54,146 nt of DNA from NCBI GenBank assembly GCA_027039485.1, contig JALWDZ010000005.1, positions 1-54,146 on the forward strand. The letters run 5' to 3'. This DNA is from Candidatus Shapirobacteria bacterium (GTDB lineage Bacteria > Patescibacteriota > Microgenomatia > UBA12405 > UBA6130). A program made the translations under genes and the position numbers. Positions 48,578-54,146 of the stretch are shown here, piece after piece (the stretch's first letter is position 1; each line of letters opens with the position of its first letter). The notes under the pieces are model-generated. The model ran no database searches, was not told where the DNA came from, and worked only from the letters and a program-made list of their open reading frames with translations.

Positions 48578-49808
48578 GATTGAGAGTCGCCAAGAACTCG
48601 GCGTTGTTTTTGGTTTTGGCTAACTTTTGTAAAAAGGCCTCGGTGCGCTCATCCTTGTTTAGCAAATCCACCATCCGCCGCATCCGGACAATTTGAGGAT
48701 AAATTTTCGGGTCAAAAAGTAATTCCTCTTTCCGGGTTCCTGATCGCTGGATGTCAATCGCCGGGAAAATGCGCCGTTCTGCTAAATGGCGATCGAGATG
48801 AATCTCCATATTGCCGGTCCCCTTAAACTCCTCATAGATAAGATCGTCCATCTTACTGCCGGTATCAATCAGGGTAGTGCCAATAATTGTCAGCGAGCCA
48901 CCATTTTCAATGTTCCGGGCCGCGCCAAAAAAGCGCTTGGCTGGGTAAAGGGCCGCCGGATCAAAGCCGCCACTCAGGGTCCGCCCCGAAGAAGGCATCG
49001 ACAGGTTGTAAGCCCGCGCCAACCGGGTAATGGAATCCAAAAGAATAAAGACATCTTCGCCCATTTCCACCAGGCGCTTGGCCCGCTCGATGGCAATTTC
49101 CGCCGCCCGGGTCTGGTATTCCGGCGGTTCGTCAAAATTAGAGGCGATAACTTCACCTTTGACGCTGCGGATAATATCAGTCACCTCTTCGGGCCGTTCG
49201 CCAATCAAAACAGCCATCAGGTGCACTTTAGGGTAATTTTTGGCCACCCCATAGGCAATGTCTTTCATCAGCCAGGTCTTTCCTGCCTTGGGTGGGGAAA
49301 CAATCAGGCCCCGCTGGCCAAAACCAATCGGAGCAATCAAGTCAACCATCCGGGCGGCCAACAACTTTTGTTCCGTTTCCAATTTAATTTGCGGCTGGGG
49401 GAAAATTGGCGTCAACTGGCTAAACCAAGGGCGCGCCTTAACTTTTTCTACCGGCTGGCCGTTTATCTTTTCAATTTTCAAAATACTCCGGTAACGCTCG
49501 TTATCTTTTGGCGCCCGCACTTGGCCGCCGACCAAATCGCCTTCCCGCAATTGGAAGCGGCGAATCTGGGAAGCGGAAATATAAACATCACCCGGCGAGG
49601 GGGTAAACTTAGGCCGCAAAAAGCCATGGCCATCATTGGCAATATCTAAAACGCCTTCAACAAACTCTGTTGGCAAATGGCTGTCGGGAATGATCCGGCC
49701 GTCAACTTCAACCAGCTTTTCTGGCTCTTCGTTGGCCGGGGCTTTTTTAACTGGGGCCGACTTTTGGGGCAAATCGTCGGCGGTGATAAAGGTAGCATTA
49801 TCGCTCAT
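48570..49808 (-). CDS. rho: Transcription termination factor Rho
   Basis: [92 protein letters not shown]. Confidence 0.97.
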   Translation of the reverse strand: MSDNATFITADDLPQKSAPVKKAPANEEPEKLVEVDGRIIPDSHLPTEFVEGVLDIANDGHGFLRPKFTPSPGDVYISASQIRRFQLREGDLVGGQVRAPKDNERYRSILKIEKINGQPVEKVKARPWFSQLTPIFPQPQIKLETEQKLLAARMVDLIAPIGFGQRGLIVSPPKAGKTWLMKDIAYGVAKNYPKVHLMAVLIGERPEEVTDIIRSVKGEVIASNFDEPPEYQTRAAEIAIERAKRLVEMGEDVFILLDSITRLARAYNLSMPSSGRTLSGGFDPAALYPAKRFFGAARNIENGGSLTIIGTTLIDTGSKMDDLIYEEFKGTGNMEIHLDRHLAERRIFPAIDIQRSGTRKEELLFDPKIYPQIVRMRRMVDLLNKDERTEAFLQKLAKTKNNAEFLATLNHG

Positions 49809-49866
49809 GCGGATTCTCCTTAAAAATTAACGGGTTTAAGACAACACCGAGGGCATGATCACCAAT

Positions 49867-49895
49867 ATTTAACCACACCCTCGGCTGGCTGTCAA
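49867..49895 (-). promoter_or_regulatory. Putative rho promoter
   Basis: TTGACA-N17-TTAAAT on the minus strand. Confidence 0.6.
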
Positions 49896-50305
49896 ATGGA
49901 ACTTGGAACTCGGTATTCCGTCACCCCGAGGGGCGGATGCATGAAAAAGGAAACCGGGGCATCAGGTTAACTCTCTTTTTTTTCTTTCTCTTTCTCTTTT
50001 TTTCTTTCCCTGTTATTCTGATCTCTGATTCTCTTTCCCTGATTACCTGATTTTTCCTGATATTCTATATTATTTAATCTTCTTCTCTTTACTAAGTTCT
50101 GAGCTCCGAGCTCCAAGCTCTGAATTCCGAGTTCTAAGCTCTAAGTTCTAAGTTCTGAATATCTAGGATTTGGGTCATTAGAATTTAGAATTTGCTTGAC
50201 CTAGTTCCTAGCTCCTCCAACCTAGCTCCATTTCAACTTTTCACTTTCCACTTCTTTTTCACTTTGCACTTTACACTTTTAATTTTTCCTAGTCCCTAAT
50301 TCCAA
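49896..50305. repeat. Interspersed modular intergenic repeat locus R6
   Basis: GCATGAAAAAGGAAACCGGGGCATCAGGTTAAC, CTGATCTCTGATTCTCTTTCCCTGATTACCTGA, TTTAATCTTCTTCTCTTTACTAAGTTCT, RAGYTCY heptads, CACTTT heptads; inverted relative to R7. Confidence 0.85.
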
Positions 50306-52291
50306 TCACGGTGTCGGGCTGACGGTGATTTGGGGCGCTGCTTCCCGGGAAAGCTGAATTGGGGTCACCACCGGGCTGGGCACCGGGGTTGGCAACGAAA
50401 GCTGTTTCGGCTTAGCTGCTTTGCTCGTTTCCTTCGTCTTTTTCCCCAATAACTTTTGCCATTCTTCAAGTTCCTTCTTAGCTTTTTGGTAATCCGGGCT
50501 GTTGACGTCAACCAAAGATACTGCCTGCTTTAACCGTTGAACCGCCGCCGCCAGCTTTTTCTGCTGCTTCAATGACCAGGCCCAATTGTACCAGCCATTA
50601 GCCCAATCGGGTTTCAAATTAACTGCCGCCTGAAAAATCCGCTCCGCTTGGTCATATTGGCCCAAACTATAATAAATACCTCCCAATCTCAGCCGCAGGC
50701 GGGGATCCAAGGGATTAAGGCTAATTGTTTGTTGGTAGGCGGCTATGGCCCATTGGTCAGCCCCCTTTGCCAAATTAATGAGCTGCCGGTAAGTTTGGGC
50801 TAAATTTTGCCAGGCTAAAAAGCTGCGCGGCTCTAGCGCCACTCCGGCCTTAGCCTCAGCGATAGCCTCCTGGACCAATGCCGTTAAAGTTTGTTTATCT
50901 TTATCGTTAAGATCTTTCCCCTGTCGGACTAAAGCCGCTACCAAAGCTAGGTCTGTCTGGCTCCGCCCCAACCGATAGGCTAAAACAAACCGGTTATAGC
51001 GGACAGCTTGCCGCTGAAATCGATAAGCCGCGGTGCCATCATTGCGATTAATAGCCGCCAAAGACTTAACAAACCAATATTCGGCAATTAAGCCTCGCCC
51101 CAAGAAGTAACCCAAGCCAGCGACTAGCAGCACCGTTCCTAAGGCAATACCCCGCCGGGCCCATTCCGGCCAATTCGCCTTTATCTCTCTTTCGGAGACT
51201 AACAAACTAGCTAAGAAAACTAACAGCCAAAGCAAAACCGGCCCCATCGGCAATGCCAGCTCTACGACTATTAAGAAAAGCAGGATCCAGCTAAGAGGGC
51301 TACCCTTTTGCTGCCGCCAAAGCCGCCAGACGGCGATCAGGAACCAGGCCCAGAAAACTAGACCCAAAAGGCCAATTTCCGTCCAAATATGGAACCAAAG
51401 GTTTGCCGGTTGGGAAAAAAGCAAATTCCAATTCTTGCTCTGATTGAATTGTAACGGCCGGTAGGCAGCAAAAGCATTGCTAAAATTAGCCGGACCAACT
51501 CCAAAAAGCGGCTTATTTTTCAAACTTTCCACAGCAATTGCCCAGGACGGCTGAAAACCCAAGAGTTGCGGCCGGTGTTGGTAAAGCTGGTAAGCCTCGA
51601 CGCCCCCGCCAACAAGAAAAACAAAAGCCAACCCTAAGGCAATTAGGTTAGTCTTTTGCCAAAGGCGGTGCTCATTTTGGCGGCCAACGCTAACTAATTT
51701 TTGGAGCCAGAAAAGAAAAAGGGCGGCTAGAAAAACTAAAGTCATCAGGGCCGAACCCAAAGGTGACCAAAAAGGCCCGCCGATTACAAAAGGATGGGCT
51801 GCACCCAAAACATGAAGGGGATAGAACTTTGGCGGCAAAACAAAAAGAGTTATTGTCACTAGCGCCAGCAAAAGGCCGGCGGCGCTTAAAACGGCCATTA
51901 CTTTTTGCAGCTGGCGGCGCCAACCAGTTTGCCAGAAAAGAAAGACAAAGATAAGGCTCAAGGCAATAACCCACCAGGGGTTCACCTCCCAAAGACTGCG
52001 GACCCGCACCCCGCTGCCGGCCAAAAACCAACTTATTAAACCCCAAATTACCAAAAGTAAAAGAGGAGTTAGGTTACGAGGAAGAAAAACCTTCCTTTCC
52101 CCCTCTAAAAATCCCAATCCCCAAACCAAAAGGCCCAAGAGGTCAATTGCCATTAAGAAAACTAATTTTCCGCCCAAAATAGGCTGCCGCAACCAGGGCC
52201 AGAAGAAGAGGGGCAAAAGGAAAAGCGCCAATCCCATTAAGCCAAAAAGAATTTGGTCGGCCAGCAATTTTTTCTCTTTTATTAATTCCAT
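50306..52291 (-). CDS. O-antigen ligase/polymerase-like membrane protein with C-terminal TPRs
   Basis: Multi-TM; NKPLFGVGPANFSNAFAAYRP; TPRs NPLDPRLRLRLGGIYYSLGQYDQAERIFQAAVNLKPDWANGWYNWAWSLKQQ; promoter TTGACG-N17-TACACT at 52302-52330. Confidence 0.85.
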   Translation of the reverse strand: MELIKEKKLLADQILFGLMGLALFLLPLFFWPWLRQPILGGKLVFLMAIDLLGLLVWGLGFLEGERKVFLPRNLTPLLLLVIWGLISWFLAGSGVRVRSLWEVNPWWVIALSLIFVFLFWQTGWRRQLQKVMAVLSAAGLLLALVTITLFVLPPKFYPLHVLGAAHPFVIGGPFWSPLGSALMTLVFLAALFLFWLQKLVSVGRQNEHRLWQKTNLIALGLAFVFLVGGGVEAYQLYQHRPQLLGFQPSWAIAVESLKNKPLFGVGPANFSNAFAAYRPLQFNQSKNWNLLFSQPANLWFHIWTEIGLLGLVFWAWFLIAVWRLWRQQKGSPLSWILLFLIVVELALPMGPVLLWLLVFLASLLVSEREIKANWPEWARRGIALGTVLLVAGLGYFLGRGLIAEYWFVKSLAAINRNDGTAAYRFQRQAVRYNRFVLAYRLGRSQTDLALVAALVRQGKDLNDKDKQTLTALVQEAIAEAKAGVALEPRSFLAWQNLAQTYRQLINLAKGADQWAIAAYQQTISLNPLDPRLRLRLGGIYYSLGQYDQAERIFQAAVNLKPDWANGWYNWAWSLKQQKKLAAAVQRLKQAVSLVDVNSPDYQKAKKELEEWQKLLGKKTKETSKAAKPKQLSLPTPVPSPVVTPIQLSREAAPQITVSPTP

Positions 52292-52357
52292 TGCTTCTTT
52301 CAGTGTAGAACGCTTTTTTATTCCCGTCAAGGGCCACCATGTTAAAATAGGAAACTA

Positions 52358-52428
52358 GGCCCGGTGGCGAAGTGGCAACGCAGCGGTCTGCAAAACCGCG
52401 ACCGCGGGTTCGAATCCCGCCCGGGCCT
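52358..52428 (+). tRNA. tRNA-Cys(GCA); CCA not encoded
   Basis: GGCCCGG/CCGGGCC acceptor, CTGCAAA anticodon loop, GCGGG-TTCGAAT-CCCGC T-arm; extended -10 TGTTAAAAT ending 9 nt upstream. Confidence 0.93.
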
Positions 52429-52434
52429 CATATT

Positions 52435-52825
52435 GGAACTCGGTATTCGGAGCTTAGAACTCAGAACTTAGAACTTAGTAAGAAGAAGATTAAATAATAA
52501 TGTAGAATATCAGGAAAAATCAGGTAATCAGGGAAAGAGGATCAGAAACCAAAAGAACAGGGAAAGTTAACCTGATACCCTGGTTCCCTTTCTAAGGGTC
52601 CTTCTCCTCATCATTAGATAACCTAGCTCCATTTCATTCGGGATGACACATTGCTAAGCTCCGAGTTCCAAGCTCTAAGCTCCAATAACCTAGTTCCTAG
52701 CTCCTAGTTCCTAGTTCCCTTTTTCCCTTTCCACTTAAACTTTTCACTTTCTGAGTTCCGAGTTCCAAATTCCGAGTTCCAAATTCCGAGTTCCGAGTTC
52801 TAAGTTCTGAGCTCCGTTGTTTCCG
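52435..52825. repeat. Interspersed modular intergenic repeat locus R7
   Basis: TTAGAAC heptads, AGTAAGAAGAAGATTAAAT, AATATCAGGAAAAATCAGGTAATCAGGGAAAG, GTTAACCTGATACCCTGGTTCC, TAGTTCC heptads, GAGTTCC heptads; same orientation as R4. Confidence 0.87.
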
Positions 52826-52830
52826 TCTGT

Positions 52831-52836
52831 TATAAT
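52831..52836 (+). promoter_or_regulatory. -10 element (TATAAT) 6 nt before the transketolase ATG; predicted leaderless start
   Basis: TATAAT-AATGGT-ATG. Confidence 0.6.
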
Positions 52837-52842
52837 AATGGT

Positions 52843-53667
52843 ATGCAACGGGCACGAGCAGTTCCTAAATTAGAGCGATTGACCCGAAAGTTGCGCCGGC
52901 AAGTTTTGGATCTCATCTACCAAACCAAAGTTGGCCATCTGGCAGGCAGCCTTTCGAGCCTAGAAATTTTGGTCAGCCTCTACTTTGGCGGCATTTTGCG
53001 CTACAATGCCCGCGAGCCCCAATGGCCCGAGCGAGACCGGCTTATTGTCTCCGCCGGCCATCTCGCCCCGGCCGTTTATTCTGTCCTCGCCGCCGCCCGC
53101 TTTTTCCCCCGCCAGCAGTTGAAAAATCTTGGCCAGCTCCGCTCGCGTTTCTCAACCCACGTCCTCCGCCGTGTTCCCGGCGTTGAGTACTCTTCTGGTT
53201 TGTTAGGCCAAGGCCTAGGCGTTTCCGTGGGGTTGGCCTTAGCTCTTCGGGAAACCCGGAGCCGAGTTTTTTGCCTGATGACCGACGGTGAACAACAAGA
53301 AGGAGCAGTTTGGGAAGCGGCTATGGCCGCTGCCAAATACCGGCTTGGTAACCTGGTGGCTATTATTGACGCCAACCAGATCCAAATCGACGGCTTGGTT
53401 GACGAAATTATGCCTCTAGAAAACTTGCGTCTAAAATACGAGGCCTTTGGCTGGCGCGTTTTTGAAGCTGAAGGTAATGACTTCCGCCGCCTAATTCCTG
53501 CCTTTAGCCAAGCTTTAGAAAGCCGCCACCAACCGGCCCTCGTTCTCGCCCGCACCGTAGCCGGCAATGGCATCGCTAGCTTAGAAAACAATCCTTATTG
53601 GCACAGCCACATCCCTACCCCAAGCGAATACCAGCAAGCTGTTAGTGATTGGCAGCAATCAATATGA
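52843..53667 (+). CDS. Transketolase N-terminal (ThDP-binding) subunit
   Basis: KVGHLAGSLSSLEILVSLYFGGILRY...DRLIVSAGHLAPAVYSVLA...EYSSGLLGQGLGVSVGLALA...CLMTDGEQQEGAVWEAAMAAAKYRLGNLVAIIDANQIQIDG. Confidence 0.93.
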   Translation: MQRARAVPKLERLTRKLRRQVLDLIYQTKVGHLAGSLSSLEILVSLYFGGILRYNAREPQWPERDRLIVSAGHLAPAVYSVLAAARFFPRQQLKNLGQLRSRFSTHVLRRVPGVEYSSGLLGQGLGVSVGLALALRETRSRVFCLMTDGEQQEGAVWEAAMAAAKYRLGNLVAIIDANQIQIDGLVDEIMPLENLRLKYEAFGWRVFEAEGNDFRRLIPAFSQALESRHQPALVLARTVAGNGIASLENNPYWHSHIPTPSEYQQAVSDWQQSI

Positions 53668-54146
53668 AAAATCAAGCCACCCGTGACGGTTTTGGTCAGG
53701 CAATTTGCCAACTGATGGCCCAAGACAAGAAAATTGTCGTTGTCACCGCTGATTTGCGCAGCTCAACCCGGGTGGCTGACTGCGCCGAAAAATTTCCCCA
53801 GCGGTTTTTTGAGGTTGGCGTGGCCGAACAAAATTTAGCTCTGGTTGCCGCCGGCTTAGCTTTGGGAGGCAAAACTGTTTTTGCTACCTCCTTCGCCTGT
53901 TTCTCGCCGGCCATCAACTGGGCCCAAATTCGTCAATCAATTTGCTTTAACCGCCTCAATGTCAAAATTGTTGGCAGCCATGCTGGCTTGGCCACCGGCC
54001 CCGATGGCGCTACCCACCAATCACTAGAAGATTTTGCCTTGACTTTGCCCTTACCCCACCTGACCGTCACTAGCGCCAGTGACGCCCAAGAAGCCCAAGA
54101 ATTAACCGCTTTCCTGGCCAACCATCCCGGCCCGGCCTATTTGCGC
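53664..54146 (+). CDS. Transketolase C-terminal subunit, 3' truncated by the window edge
   Basis: ATGA overlap with the N-subunit; translated by hand: MKNQATRDGFGQAICQLMAQDKKIVVVTADLRSSTRVADCAEKFPQRFFEVGVAEQNLALVAAGLALGGKTVFATSFACF... Confidence 0.9.
   Translation, partial: MKNQATRDGFGQAICQLMAQDKKIVVVTADLRSSTRVADCAEKFPQRFFEVGVAEQNLALVAAGLALGGKTVFATSFACFSPAINWAQIRQSICFNRLNVKIVGSHAGLATGPDGATHQSLEDFALTLPLPHLTVTSASDAQEAQELTAFLANHPGPAYLR

Noticed and set aside
48786-49649. 287-aa plus-strand ORF antisense to rho
   Set aside because: Complete overlap with the strongly supported rho CDS; translation has no recognisable family and low-complexity features typical of antisense frames.
53076-53591. 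171-aa minus-strand ORF antisense to transketolase
   Set aside because: Embedded in a well-supported transketolase N-subunit gene.

Overview
This 54-kb, gene-dense window looks like a chromosomal segment of a Candidate Phyla Radiation (Patescibacteria, probably Microgenomates-like) bacterium; the taxonomy is inferred from gene content and a divergent 16S rRNA. It contains about 45 CDSs. They cover cell-envelope glycan genes (several GT-C/GT39-like membrane proteins, DUF2298, GT2, GT4, a MurG/MGDG-synthase-like GT, MraY/WecA-like, UbiA-like, MurJ, PAP2, O-antigen ligase+TPR, VanW, M23/LysM). They also cover DNA repair (two UvrD-type helicases, one with a Cys-rich nuclease-like tail; UDG; 5'-3' exonuclease; SNase), a PilN/PilO cluster, chaperones (groES-groEL, hsp20), enolase, rho-trxB, split transketolase, rpsT, rpmH-rnpA and comF. 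RNA genes are tRNA-Cys(GCA), a divergent tRNA-Met(CAT) and a 16S rRNA on the minus strand with no adjacent 23S/5S. The main observation is a family of modular, non-coding, partly palindromic intergenic repeats (seven loci) built largely from degenerate heptanucleotide (NAGYTCC, NCACTTT) and octanucleotide (CCAAATGA) units. One member is a ~195-nt inverted repeat inside the V2/h10 region of the 16S rRNA gene. Two inverted pairs bracket single genes (the exonuclease; the O-antigen ligase plus tRNA-Cys). Other points of interest: -10-like hexamers 4-7 nt before ATG (predicted leaderless mRNAs), CIRCE-like operators, and an ATP-grasp/retropepsin-like fusion next to a 7TM protein.
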